From contig JAKACW010000006.1 in the NCBI GenBank assembly GCA_021821045.1, positions 1-64,000 of the forward strand: DNA of 64,000 nucleotides. Direction: 5' to 3'. Shown piece by piece: positions 6,594-14,873 of this stretch (its first letter is position 1; every line of letters begins with the position of its first letter). The notes under the pieces were generated by a model. It saw nothing but the letters and a program-made list of their open reading frames with translations. It made no database searches and had not been told where the DNA came from. The stretch comes from Pseudomonadota bacterium. Its GTDB lineage: Bacteria; Pseudomonadota; Gammaproteobacteria; JAADHS01. A program made the position numbers and the translations under genes.

Positions 6594-8167
6594 AAGGCGT
6601 GGCGGCGGTTTTCGGGATCGTGGTGGGGCTGGATGCGGTGGTGGTGCTGTGGTGGGTCACCCCGGCCGGCGGCGTGGCGCTACTCATTATATATAGCGCC
6701 GCGGCCGCGGGCGTTTTAATCCGTCGTTGGTCAATGTGTTTACACGCGCCGCGCGGGTGGTCGCTCGGTCGGGGCGTGGAGCTGAGCGATCCGGATCGGC
6801 CGCAACGGGTGCGTGACGCGATGGTCAGCGACGCGGTGCTCAAACTCGGCGTGCTCGCGGTGGGCAATCCCGGCGCGGGCAAAACCGAGAGTGTGGCGCT
6901 GGGGTTGTTGGACAGTTTCGCGAGTGCACGTCCGGAAGGCGGTTGGGCCTACTTCGAAGGCAAGGGCGATACCGACATCTACAAAAAAGCGGTGGCGATG
7001 GGCGCGCGCATCGATCACTTTTTTTCCACCGAGTGGCCGGGTTCGGACAGCGTGAATCTGATGGAAGGGGCGGGCGCCGATGTGGTCGATCGGCTCACGC
7101 GCATGTTGATCGGCAAAAGCACCGCCACCGATTATTACGCCGATCTGCAACGGGCGATGTTGCATCGCGTGGTGCCGGTGTTGTGCGCCTTGCCGGTGCC
7201 GGTGTGTTTGCGCGACTTGTATGTGGTGTTGACGGACGACGGCGCCGCGCACGAAACGTTGCGCCTGGCGCGCGAGGCCGGCGTCGATGCGACCGCGGTG
7301 GCGTTGTGGACGCAGACGCTGGCGCGTCCACGTGAGCAACGGGTCAGTGAACTGGCGGGGCTGCTCAATCGGTTATTCCTGTTCGTCAACGGCCCGCTCG
7401 CGCCGCGGCTCAATGCATACGCCCCGACGTTATGCGTGGCGCACGCCGTGGCGGCGGGACGGACGGTGTATTTTCATTTGCCGTTGACGGAGGTGGCGCG
7501 CGATGTGGCCGTCGCCCTGGTGGAAATGTTCGGCGTGCAGGCCCGGCACCGCCAGTTGAGCGAGACGGACGCGCCGCTGTATCCGCTGGTGTTCGATGAC
7601 TGGGGGCGGTTTTTTCACGATCACTTCGGCCCGTTCTCGGCGCGTTGCCGCTCGGCCAACATGCCGCTGATGTTTTGTTTTCAGTCGCGGGCGCAACTCG
7701 ATGCGGTCAGTCCCACCTTTGCCCAGGAACTCGACGACAACACCGCCACCAAGGTGATCCTGCGGGTGACCGGCGAGGCCACGGTGCAGTACGCGTTGCG
7801 GTTACTCGGTGAGAGCGAGCGGGCGGCGGTGGCGGTGAGTGATTACGGCGCGGGCGGCGCCACGCAATTGGCGATGCAACGGGAGCCGCGGTTGGTGGCG
7901 CAGCAGTTGCGCGAGCTGGCGCCCGGTGAAGCCTATGTGTCGACCTTGCTCGAAACCGAGCGTGGCCGTTGGCGCAATCCGTTATGGCGACTGCAACTCC
8001 CGTTGCCGCCGATGAGCGCGTGGCGTGACGTGCGGTTACCCGCGCAGACGCCGGCGGATCCCGGTGTCGGTTTGGGTCTGTGGTCACGCTATGTCGATCC
8101 GGAAACGGTGAAGGCCCTCAACGACACCTTGCTCGCGCAAGCGCGGGCCCATGAGGTGCGCGCATGA
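6590..8167 (+). CDS. traD: Type IV coupling protein (TraD/VirD4-like ATPase)
   Basis: The product is 525 aa from the ATG at 6590, which overlaps the previous stop (ATGA); an alternative ATG is at 6575. The ORF track extends it falsely to 5972 through a shadow frame. Two N-terminal membrane segments (about residues 4-22 and 27-42) precede a canonical Walker A, GNPGAGKTES (about residue 97), and a Walker B-like YPLVFDDWGRFF. FCFQSRAQLDAVSP and the region around VILRVTGEATVQYAL match late TraD/TraG-family motifs. Such hexameric ATPases dock the relaxosome and pump DNA into the T4SS. The gene is the first of the transfer operon proper. It is shorter than F-TraD and closer to the minimal VirD4 core. 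Confidence 0.85.
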   Translation: MKGVAAVFGIVVGLDAVVVLWWVTPAGGVALLIIYSAAAAGVLIRRWSMCLHAPRGWSLGRGVELSDPDRPQRVRDAMVSDAVLKLGVLAVGNPGAGKTESVALGLLDSFASARPEGGWAYFEGKGDTDIYKKAVAMGARIDHFFSTEWPGSDSVNLMEGAGADVVDRLTRMLIGKSTATDYYADLQRAMLHRVVPVLCALPVPVCLRDLYVVLTDDGAAHETLRLAREAGVDATAVALWTQTLARPREQRVSELAGLLNRLFLFVNGPLAPRLNAYAPTLCVAHAVAAGRTVYFHLPLTEVARDVAVALVEMFGVQARHRQLSETDAPLYPLVFDDWGRFFHDHFGPFSARCRSANMPLMFCFQSRAQLDAVSPTFAQELDDNTATKVILRVTGEATVQYALRLLGESERAAVAVSDYGAGGATQLAMQREPRLVAQQLRELAPGEAYVSTLLETERGRWRNPLWRLQLPLPPMSAWRDVRLPAQTPADPGVGLGLWSRYVDPETVKALNDTLLAQARAHEVRA

Positions 8168-8538
8168 CGACGTGGTTACGGGTGTGGCCATTGTGTGTTG
8201 TGCCGGGCGTGGTGCTGATGTTGCTCGGCTGTTTGCCGCAGATCGCATGGGTCGACAAAAGTGTGGGCGGGGCGAGTGTGCGCGCCGCAACGGTCGAGGT
8301 CGCGTTGGTGTCGTGGTTGCCGTCGGCGCCGCGCGAGGAGTTTCAACGCTGGTATGCCGCCGCGCCGCCCGCAACCCACTATGCCGTGCATGCCTGGCTC
8401 GCTCTTAATCTGAACACGTTGCTGTTGCCGCTGACCTACGGACTGGCGCGGGCCTGCATTGCGAGCTCGGCGTGGTCGATGCGCACAGAGTGGGAACTCA
8501 AACGCGGCGCGTTGCGCCGTTCAACCAGGGAGCGGTAG
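8164..8538 (+). CDS. Small membrane protein of the conjugation operon
   Basis: The product is 124 aa, in ATGA overlap with the coupling-protein gene. It has a hydrophobic N-terminal segment (residues of about 7-25, VWPLCVVPGVVLMLLGCLP) and a second near residues 78-98 (AWLALNLNTLLLPLTYGLARA). An extracytoplasmic loop of about 50 residues lies between them. The C-terminus is short and basic. The topology resembles small T4SS-associated proteins such as the DUF4400 type found beside coupling proteins of integrative elements, but I cannot confirm that family by eye. Its position suggests a partner of the coupling protein. Confidence 0.55.
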   Translation: MTTWLRVWPLCVVPGVVLMLLGCLPQIAWVDKSVGGASVRAATVEVALVSWLPSAPREEFQRWYAAAPPATHYAVHAWLALNLNTLLLPLTYGLARACIASSAWSMRTEWELKRGALRRSTRER

Positions 8539-8541
8539 ACG

Positions 8542-8847
8542 ATGAAAGCAGGACGGGTGTGGGTGTTGCTGATGCTGTTGTGGGTGCCGGCGTGGAGTGG
8601 GGCGGCGGTGCAGTTGCCCAGTTACGCCACTGGCGCCGATGTCAAAACCGAAGCGCAAGCGGTGGGCCAGCGGGTCACCGAAACGGTGAGTCTGTTCGTC
8701 GGGATTCTCGGCATCATTGGCTTGCTCATCTCGGCGGGCTCGTTCGCGGTGGGCAACCAAAGTTTGGGACGCACGGCGGGGCTGGGGTCGGTGGGCGGTC
8801 TGACGCTGGCCGCGTTGGCCTTCGGCATCGCGCGCTTGTTTGCCTGA
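8542..8847 (+). CDS. Pilin-like small protein (VirB2/TrbC position)
   Basis: The product is 101 aa. A signal peptide (MKAGRVWVLLMLLWVPAWSGAA) is followed by a polar stretch and two hydrophobic segments (about residues 49-66 and 77-100: SLFVGILGIIGLLISAGSF and GLGSVGGLTLAALAFGIARLF), separated by a short polar turn. This is the architecture of VirB2/TrbC-type conjugative pilins, and the gene sits just before a VirB3-like and a VirB4-like gene, where virB2 is expected. Sequence similarity is too weak to prove the assignment. The stop overlaps the start of the next gene (TGATG). Confidence 0.6.
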   Translation: MKAGRVWVLLMLLWVPAWSGAAVQLPSYATGADVKTEAQAVGQRVTETVSLFVGILGIIGLLISAGSFAVGNQSLGRTAGLGSVGGLTLAALAFGIARLFA

Positions 8848-9125
8848 TGAGCGCGTTTAACGATCGCTTGCGGGTGAAGACGTTGCTCGGTTTGCCACTG
8901 GTGGCCGTCGCGGCGGGCGTGGCGGCGTTCGCCTTAACGGTGCTGATCTGGCTGTTGCCGTGGGGCGTGTTGAGCGTGGTCCTGCTGGTGGCCATCGCAG
9001 GGTGTGTCTTACTTGCCGCGGTCGCGTTGGCACTGGGTGAAGAGGGGCCGTTGTTGCCGGTTCGCATCGCGGACGCGCGTGAGCGACGGCGCCGCGCGCA
9101 AGCACGCAAAGGATGGGACACATGA
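8847..9125 (+). CDS. VirB3/TraL-like inner membrane protein
   Basis: The product is 92 aa; the ORF track's 8472 start is a shadow extension. The true ATG at 8847 overlaps the preceding stop. It has two closely spaced transmembrane segments (residues of about 13-35 and 40-62) after a short cytoplasmic N-terminus, and a basic C-terminal tail (RIADARERRRRAQARKGWDT). Size, topology and position between a pilin-like gene and the VirB4-like gene point to the VirB3/TraL role, which cooperates with VirB4 in pilus assembly. Assignment is by context more than by sequence. Confidence 0.6.
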   Translation: MSAFNDRLRVKTLLGLPLVAVAAGVAAFALTVLIWLLPWGVLSVVLLVAIAGCVLLAAVALALGEEGPLLPVRIADARERRRRAQARKGWDT

Positions 9126-11491
9126 ACCCGTATGCCGAGGCGTTTACTTGGAGTCACCCCTTGGGCGAGCACGCGATCGCCCATCGCGACGGGGCGGTCT
9201 CGTGCGTAATCGGGTATCGCGGGTGGGATGTGAGTCTGGCCACCGATGCGCAACGCGCCGCGCTGTGGACGCCGCTTTACCAAGCGTTGCACAGCTTACC
9301 GCCGGACGTGGTGGCGGAGTGGCATTTGTGGCGCGAACACGACACCCGTTGGGTCGACGAGTACCTCAGTGTCGGGTCGCGTATGCAACGCGGCGCGGAG
9401 GTGGCGCAACCGTTTCGGGAGGCGATGGCGGACCACCTCGCCCAGTACACCCTCATCAACGAGACGGCGTTGGTGTTAACCCATGTGCCGCGCAAGCGGC
9501 CGTTTTGGGCGCGCCGCGCTTTGGTGGAGCAAGCGCGTGCGGCCGACACCGTGTGTGACACCGCGCACGCGTTGTTGCGTTTTTTACCGGAGGCGCGGCT
9601 GCTTTCGGTCGATGACTTCGTGCAGCGCATCGTCCAGTCGGCGAGCCGGCGGCGGTTTTTGCGCGGTGCCCGCACCACCGTCGATCCGCGCTTCTTGCTC
9701 AACGAACAACTGCTCGATGCGCAACCGAGCGACTCACACAACGGATTGGCGTTCGAGGGTGAGCACACCCGCGCGTTGCTGGTTTACCTCTACCCGAAGT
9801 GCGAACCGGGCTGGACGGAACGCTTGGCCCGCGCGCCGTGTCCCTTGCATCTATCGCACATCGTGCAAGCGGCCGACACCCGTCGCGCCTTGCGCGAGGC
9901 CGAGCGTGACGGGACCTTGAGTGAAGGGCTCTTGAGTCGTCACGATGCGGCGCGGTCGGAAAAACGGCTGGCCGACATGACCGGCTTCCAACAGTTCGTG
10001 GCCGAACACGGGCTGGGGATTTTTCGTAACGCGTTTATTGTGCACCTGCACGGCGATCCCGAGACGCTGGCGCGGGGCGAAGCGTATGTCACCGATGCGG
10101 TGGAGCAGGCGGGCGGCCAGGTGCGCGGCGATGCCTATCTGCAACGGCCGTATTTTCGGGCCGGTCAACCGGGGCAGGGACATCGCTGTCCGTTGTTTCG
10201 GCCGGATCACACCTGGCAGGTCGGCGACTTGTTGCCCGTGCATGTGTTTTCGCGCGGCGAGGCGGCGCCCGAGAGTGTGCGCTTGGCCGAGACCGGCCAG
10301 CCGGTGGGGCTCAATTACACCAACAAGAGCGTGGCGCACAGTGTAACGGTGGCGGTGACGCGTGGCGGGAAGGATGTGGAGAAGATCGCCACCATCGTGG
10401 AGACCTATCCGTTCGGTATCGATTGGTATTGTTTGGAGATCGGCGGCAGCTACCGCTGGGTGGTGGAAGCATTCGGTGGCACGTACTCCGAAGTCGATCC
10501 GCGGCACACCGCGGTCAATCCGCTCCCGCTGTATGCGGTCGCGCGCGCCGAGGGTTTGCCGCTCGATGCCGAGATCGCCGGCGCGACGGTGAACGCCTTG
10601 GCGTTCTTGTTGACCGATGGGATGACCACCTTGAGTGTGCATCAAACCGCGGCGGCACAAATGGCGCTGCAAATGCTCTATTCCGTCCCCGGCGCGACGG
10701 AGGCGCCGACGCTCGCCGATTATCTGGGCGAGTTGGAACAGGGTACCTATTGGGAGAACGACGAACAATCGCACGCCGCCGCGGCCATGGCGGCCAATCT
10801 GCATTCGTTTCTCGACACCACCGAGGGCCGTTTGTTTGCCGGGCCGGGGTCACTGCAATTGTCGGACGGGATCACCGGCGTGGATCTGAAAGCAGTCGAT
10901 CGGGTGAGTCCCAAACTGTTGACGTTTTACCTGGTGTTCGTCGCCTTGCGCTTTCAGCAACAGGCGTTTGCGCGGCGCCAGCCGGCGCGTGTGCTACTGA
11001 ATGAGTTGCACAAGTTCGTGGGCGTGGCGCCGGACGTGGTGCGCCGCTTGTGCGCGGAGTTGGCGCGCATGGGCCGCAAAGAAGCGGCGGCGCTCGATCT
11101 GGTGACCCAAGGCATTGCCGAGATCGATGCCTTGGAGAGCGAAGTGCTCAACAGCATGGCGATTCGCACCTTGCTGTATCGCAACGCCGAATGGGAGACG
11201 ATCGCGGCCCGCATGAAACTGCCCGAGGGCGCGCTCGCGGCGTGGAAGGCCTTCGACTATCCCCTCGAAGCGGCGTATCGGCCGGGCCTGCGTGGCGTGG
11301 GGGATGCGTATTCGTTATTGCACCTGACGTTCCCGTCGCTGCTGCTGGATTTTGCCAGCACGGATCCGGCGGATCTTTCACTCAAGGCGCAGGTCGGGGC
11401 GCTCACGCCCGATCCGTTCGAACGCATTGCCTTGCTGCGCCAAGCGCGCGCCCACGGCCCGGCGCCCGACCGGCGGGAGCGTGCCGCATGA
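9122..11491 (+). CDS. virB4: VirB4/TraC-like T4SS ATPase with altered Walker motifs
   Basis: The product is 789 aa from the ATG at 9122 (ATGA overlap); the ATG at 9113 is the alternative. Length and layout match VirB4/TraC: an N-terminal half without obvious motifs, then an ATPase half. At the expected Walker A place (about residue 413) it reads AVTRGGKDVE. This keeps GK but has Asp where Ser/Thr normally binds Mg. The Walker B-like strand reads RVLLNELHKF (about residue 622), with Asn for the usual Asp but Glu retained. Later motifs (LDLVTQGIAEIDA, LLYRNAE) resemble the VirB4 C-terminal region. It would energise pilus and channel assembly if active. The changes could mean altered or lost ATP hydrolysis; the reading frame itself is intact. 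Confidence 0.82.
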   Translation: MNPYAEAFTWSHPLGEHAIAHRDGAVSCVIGYRGWDVSLATDAQRAALWTPLYQALHSLPPDVVAEWHLWREHDTRWVDEYLSVGSRMQRGAEVAQPFREAMADHLAQYTLINETALVLTHVPRKRPFWARRALVEQARAADTVCDTAHALLRFLPEARLLSVDDFVQRIVQSASRRRFLRGARTTVDPRFLLNEQLLDAQPSDSHNGLAFEGEHTRALLVYLYPKCEPGWTERLARAPCPLHLSHIVQAADTRRALREAERDGTLSEGLLSRHDAARSEKRLADMTGFQQFVAEHGLGIFRNAFIVHLHGDPETLARGEAYVTDAVEQAGGQVRGDAYLQRPYFRAGQPGQGHRCPLFRPDHTWQVGDLLPVHVFSRGEAAPESVRLAETGQPVGLNYTNKSVAHSVTVAVTRGGKDVEKIATIVETYPFGIDWYCLEIGGSYRWVVEAFGGTYSEVDPRHTAVNPLPLYAVARAEGLPLDAEIAGATVNALAFLLTDGMTTLSVHQTAAAQMALQMLYSVPGATEAPTLADYLGELEQGTYWENDEQSHAAAAMAANLHSFLDTTEGRLFAGPGSLQLSDGITGVDLKAVDRVSPKLLTFYLVFVALRFQQQAFARRQPARVLLNELHKFVGVAPDVVRRLCAELARMGRKEAAALDLVTQGIAEIDALESEVLNSMAIRTLLYRNAEWETIAARMKLPEGALAAWKAFDYPLEAAYRPGLRGVGDAYSLLHLTFPSLLLDFASTDPADLSLKAQVGALTPDPFERIALLRQARAHGPAPDRRERAA

Positions 11492-12159
11492 TGCGCGGCG
11501 CGCAGGCAATGCTTCTCGCACTTACCCTCATCGGGGCGATGCCGGCGGCGCAGGCGTTTATCGATGTCAGTGGTCCGGCGCAGTTAGCGCAGATGGGCAA
11601 GATCTATTACACCTTGATCGAACAGTTGCGTACACTGCAAGCGCAGAGTACCACGATGCGTCGGCTGCTCGATGACGCGCGGGCGGCGCGTCAGACCTAT
11701 GATCGCGTGGTGAACCTGCGCCTGGAATCGGTCATTGACATGGTCAAGGGGGATCTGGCCGGCACCACCTTGCTTGATGAACTCGACGGCGCGTCGCGCG
11801 ATGAGCGCTTGCGTTTGATCGAGCTCGAATTGTCGCGGCGGATTCGCGCCGACACGGGCGCGGACCGTGCCCGACTGCAACGGGCGAAAGGGCAGATCAA
11901 ACAACTCCAACGACTTCAGGCCGTGCAAGCGGCGGCCGGGGCCAACCTGCAAGCGGCGAACACCGATCTCGATGAGCGTCGCAGTGCCCAACTGACCGCC
12001 CAGTCGACCGCCATGATTGCCGCCTTGGCCAGCGTCGAACAACAACGTCGGGCCAGCGAGGCGTTGCAGGCCCACGAGTCCCGCGCGCAGGAAACGTCGT
12101 TCATGCGTGAGAGTGTGCAGGTCTACGGCGCGTTGGCCGAGCGGGAGGCGACGCGCTGA
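11488..12159 (+). CDS. virB5: VirB5/TrbJ-like periplasmic T4SS protein
   Basis: The product is 223 aa, starting at 11488 in ATGA overlap with the VirB4-like gene; the ORF track start at 11050 is a shadow. A signal peptide (MLLALTLIGAMPAAQA) is followed by FIDVSGPAQLAQMGKIYYTLIEQLRTLQ, a TrbJ-like opening. A long helical, coiled-coil-prone, Arg/Gln-rich protein follows. VirB5/TrbJ proteins are minor pilus-tip or adhesin components. Position between VirB4-like and VirB6-like genes supports the call. No cysteine is visible in the mature part. Confidence 0.7.
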   Translation: MMRGAQAMLLALTLIGAMPAAQAFIDVSGPAQLAQMGKIYYTLIEQLRTLQAQSTTMRRLLDDARAARQTYDRVVNLRLESVIDMVKGDLAGTTLLDELDGASRDERLRLIELELSRRIRADTGADRARLQRAKGQIKQLQRLQAVQAAAGANLQAANTDLDERRSAQLTAQSTAMIAALASVEQQRRASEALQAHESRAQETSFMRESVQVYGALAEREATR

Positions 12160-13316
12160 TGGACAGTGGACTCACTTCGCTGGTCACGGCGTTCTCGCCC
12201 GCGCCGATTTACGAAGCGAGCGCGAGCATGGCCCAGTATGTGGCGAGCCTCATTACCCCGATTATGTTGGTGCTGGCGATTTACGTGCGCATCGGTGAGA
12301 CGCAATTGGCGAACTTGAGCGGCAACAGCCGGTGGGCGTTGGCGGTCAAGGATCTGTTGCTGTGGGGCAGTGTGCTTGCACTGTACTTTGCGATCGCCAA
12401 CGAAGTGGGGGCGTTGTTCAATGCGTTTTACGAAGGGCTGGCACGGCAAGGGTCCACCGCCCAGATCTTCGCGGCGTTCGACACCCTGGTGGCGCGGGTG
12501 GAGGCGCAACAGGCGACCCAAGAGAGCGGCGTGTGGTCGGCCATGACGGACATGGGTCAGAGTCTGGTCAACGCGGTGGGGTTTGGCGTGTATTACCTGT
12601 CGTGGATCCTGGTGGTGTTCATCGGCGTGTTCATGCACTTGGCCCACGCCATCGGCTACGGGATCGCGTTTATCCTGGGCTTGCTGGTGATTCCCACGGC
12701 CATGACGCAAAGCGTGCGCTTGTTGCGCGGGTGGGCGGTGTTATTGGGGGCGATTCTACTCTGGCCGCTGATCGAATCCATCGCGTTAGGCCTTTATGGC
12801 AAGGTGTTTTCGCAGCTGGCCGCAACCTGGGTGCACGAACCGGCGGAGTCGATGCCGATGTTGCGGGTGTACATCCTCTACACCGTGCTCAACCTGATTA
12901 TCGCGGTGATCGCCGTGGGCAGCCCGTTGCTAGCCGGTGCGATTGCAGGTAACGGTAACGCGTTGGCGCAATGGGCGATGCCGTTCGTGGTCGGTGCAGT
13001 CGGCGCCAGTGGCGCGTACCGGCGCGCTGTCACGCGGGCGGTGCCCGCGGCAGGCCGTCACGGGTGGACTCTCACCCGCGCAAGCGGCCAAGCCTTGACA
13101 CGCGTTGCGCACACCGTGCGGACATCGTCATCGCGCGGCCCCGCGCCGCAATCAGGAAGTGCGCGGCAAGCGGCGGGCTCGACGGCCTCGCCCACCGCCT
13201 CCACGCCGACGACACCACGCAATGAAGATGCAGCGCGCCGCGCCCGTCAGACGCGTCGCGGCGTCATGATTCAAAAACAACGACAGAAACACAAACCGCA
13301 GGATAAAACGCCATGA
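12159..13316 (+). CDS. virB6: VirB6/TrbL-like polytopic T4SS protein
   Basis: The product is 385 aa; its ATG shares the A of the preceding TGA. At least six hydrophobic segments are visible between residues of about 25 and 290, for example MAQYVASLITPIMLVLAIYV, ALAVKDLLLWGSVLALYFAIA, YYLSWILVVFIGVFMHLAHAIGYGIAFILGLLVIP and LYTVLNLIIAVIAVGSPLLAGAIA. The TM core is typical of TrbL/VirB6. The C-terminal 95 residues are polar, Ser/Thr/Ala/Arg-rich and probably disordered (ending QKQRQKHKPQDKTP), as in many TrbL proteins. It forms part of the inner-membrane DNA channel. Confidence 0.75.
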   Translation: MDSGLTSLVTAFSPAPIYEASASMAQYVASLITPIMLVLAIYVRIGETQLANLSGNSRWALAVKDLLLWGSVLALYFAIANEVGALFNAFYEGLARQGSTAQIFAAFDTLVARVEAQQATQESGVWSAMTDMGQSLVNAVGFGVYYLSWILVVFIGVFMHLAHAIGYGIAFILGLLVIPTAMTQSVRLLRGWAVLLGAILLWPLIESIALGLYGKVFSQLAATWVHEPAESMPMLRVYILYTVLNLIIAVIAVGSPLLAGAIAGNGNALAQWAMPFVVGAVGASGAYRRAVTRAVPAAGRHGWTLTRASGQALTRVAHTVRTSSSRGPAPQSGSARQAAGSTASPTASTPTTPRNEDAARRARQTRRGVMIQKQRQKHKPQDKTP

Positions 13317-13966
13317 ACGAGATCGTGACCGAACCGGAAGCGGCGCCGTTGAGCGCCAAACAGTTACTGCAACGCCACGGCCCCGCCGGGGGGTTGATCC
13401 TGCGGCTGCAACGCTACGCGTTGTTGGGATGGGGCTGTTTTTTTGCGTTGGCGATTGTGTTTGTCGGGTATGCCTTGGTGGCGCAGCTGCGACCCGTGCC
13501 GGTGATCGCGGTGAGCGAAGACGGGCGGATGCTCGGCACCGTCGACTATGTCGATGGGACCCATCGCACGGAAGGCGAGTTGCTCGCCGCGGCGCGCTAC
13601 TTCACGCAATACTACTTGAGCATGAACAGTGCCACGGTGTTCGAGGACATGGCGCTGGCCATGAACATGATGGAAACGTCGCTGCGCGAGCAGAAACTGG
13701 CGGAAGTGAAAGCGAATGACTATCTGGCGCGGATCGCCGCGGCGGAAACGCGGGCGCAGGTGCGCTTCGGCGAGGGCGCGGAACAACCGCAACTGATCGA
13801 GCAGCGCGAGGAGGCCGCGCGGATCCGCTTGCGCGGACAGCTGTTGCTCGACGGCCCCGGGGGACGGGTGGAAAGCCCGTTCGATGTCACCGTGACGCTA
13901 CGACCCGTCGCGCGCACACCGCTAGCCACCCACGGCGTGGCCATACTCAACGTGGAGGACAACTGA
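13313..13966 (+). CDS. virB8: VirB8/TraE-like T4SS protein
   Basis: The product is 217 aa and overlaps the VirB6-like gene by 4 nt. A short cytoplasmic N-terminus is followed by one transmembrane helix (about residues 35-58, LLGWGCFFALAIVFVGYALVA). A periplasmic domain comes next, with the VPVIAVSEDGRMLG start and VTVTLRPVARTP near the end. Single-pass topology, size and position before VirB9- and VirB10-like genes match VirB8/TrbF/TraE, an assembly factor that bridges inner-membrane and core components. Confidence 0.7.
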   Translation: MNEIVTEPEAAPLSAKQLLQRHGPAGGLILRLQRYALLGWGCFFALAIVFVGYALVAQLRPVPVIAVSEDGRMLGTVDYVDGTHRTEGELLAAARYFTQYYLSMNSATVFEDMALAMNMMETSLREQKLAEVKANDYLARIAAAETRAQVRFGEGAEQPQLIEQREEAARIRLRGQLLLDGPGGRVESPFDVTVTLRPVARTPLATHGVAILNVEDN

Positions 13967-13967
13967 T

Positions 13968-14873
13968 ATGCAACGGCTCATCAGTGTGATGCTCGGGGCG
14001 CTGATATGCGCCAACACCTGGGCCCTCGAGGCGCCGACGCCACAACGCAAGCGCGTGACGTTGGAACCGTTTACCGCCTTGAGCGTGGCGATCGTGCCGG
14101 ATCTGGGGACGCGGTTTCGGTTTCCGTTTGTGCTCGACACGGCGGAAAATCCCATTCCCTTTACGCTCACCGTGACCAACGATGCGGTGTTTCATGTCGA
14201 GCGGCCAGCGGGTCGGGACTTTTTCATCGTCACAGTGCCGCCGCCCAAAGACGGCGGCGCGATGCCGGGCTATCTGGGCACGCTGTTCGTGAATCTGGCC
14301 GGCTATCACCTCACCGTGGCGCTGTCGACCACCGGGCGCTTGGATCAGCACTATACCGACATCGACTTCGAACTGGGTGAAGAAAAAAAAGCGGATTGGC
14401 TGCACGATGCGCTCGCGCGCGAGCGCGCCATGCTGCAAGCGCAGTTCGACGCCAAACAAGCCGCGTTCGAGATCGAAGTGGAACGGGCGGCGATGGTGCG
14501 GTTGGCGCAAGCGTTGCGCGATGCGCCGAGCAGGAAAGCCATCAAGGAAGAGCGACTGGTGCGCCTCGACACCGGTGTGGATCTGACGGTGTACGTCGAG
14601 CGGGAACTGGATCTCGGGGACTACACCGCCTGGTTGTTCGAACTCGAACAACGGGGCGCACCCGAGGGGGTGCGGGTGGAGCACGTGCAGCTGCAGGCAG
14701 GAGAATCATCACTGCGCCGGATGATTCCGGCGACGGTGGAGTTGCCGAAAACCGTGAGCGGGACGCAGCCGGTTCGGGGTGTGGTCGTGGTGCCGCGTGA
14801 CGCGGTCCCGCCGGGGGAATATCTGACCTTGCAGGTGGCGACGGATAGCGGCAATGCGGAGGTGACCTGGTGA
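13968..14873 (+). CDS. virB9: VirB9/TraK-like outer-membrane core protein
   Basis: The product is 301 aa with a signal peptide (MQRLISVMLGALICANTWA). Mature segments such as FRFPFVLDTAENPIPFTLTVTND and FFIVTVPPP...GYLGTLFVNLAGYHLTVALSTT are beta-rich and resemble the TraK/VirB9 N-terminal domain. A helical insert (residues of about 140-195) is followed by a second beta domain (VRGVVVVPRDAVPPGEYLTLQVATD). VirB9 forms the outer layer of the T4SS core complex with VirB10 and a VirB7 lipoprotein. No VirB7 gene is visible. The gene starts 1 nt after virB8's stop and overlaps virB10 (GTGA). Confidence 0.65.
   Translation: MQRLISVMLGALICANTWALEAPTPQRKRVTLEPFTALSVAIVPDLGTRFRFPFVLDTAENPIPFTLTVTNDAVFHVERPAGRDFFIVTVPPPKDGGAMPGYLGTLFVNLAGYHLTVALSTTGRLDQHYTDIDFELGEEKKADWLHDALARERAMLQAQFDAKQAAFEIEVERAAMVRLAQALRDAPSRKAIKEERLVRLDTGVDLTVYVERELDLGDYTAWLFELEQRGAPEGVRVEHVQLQAGESSLRRMIPATVELPKTVSGTQPVRGVVVVPRDAVPPGEYLTLQVATDSGNAEVTW

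Noticed and set aside
8472-8846. Extended start of the VirB3-like ORF
   Set aside because: The extension lies across the pilin-like gene in another frame; TGATG coupling at 8845-8849 marks the real start.
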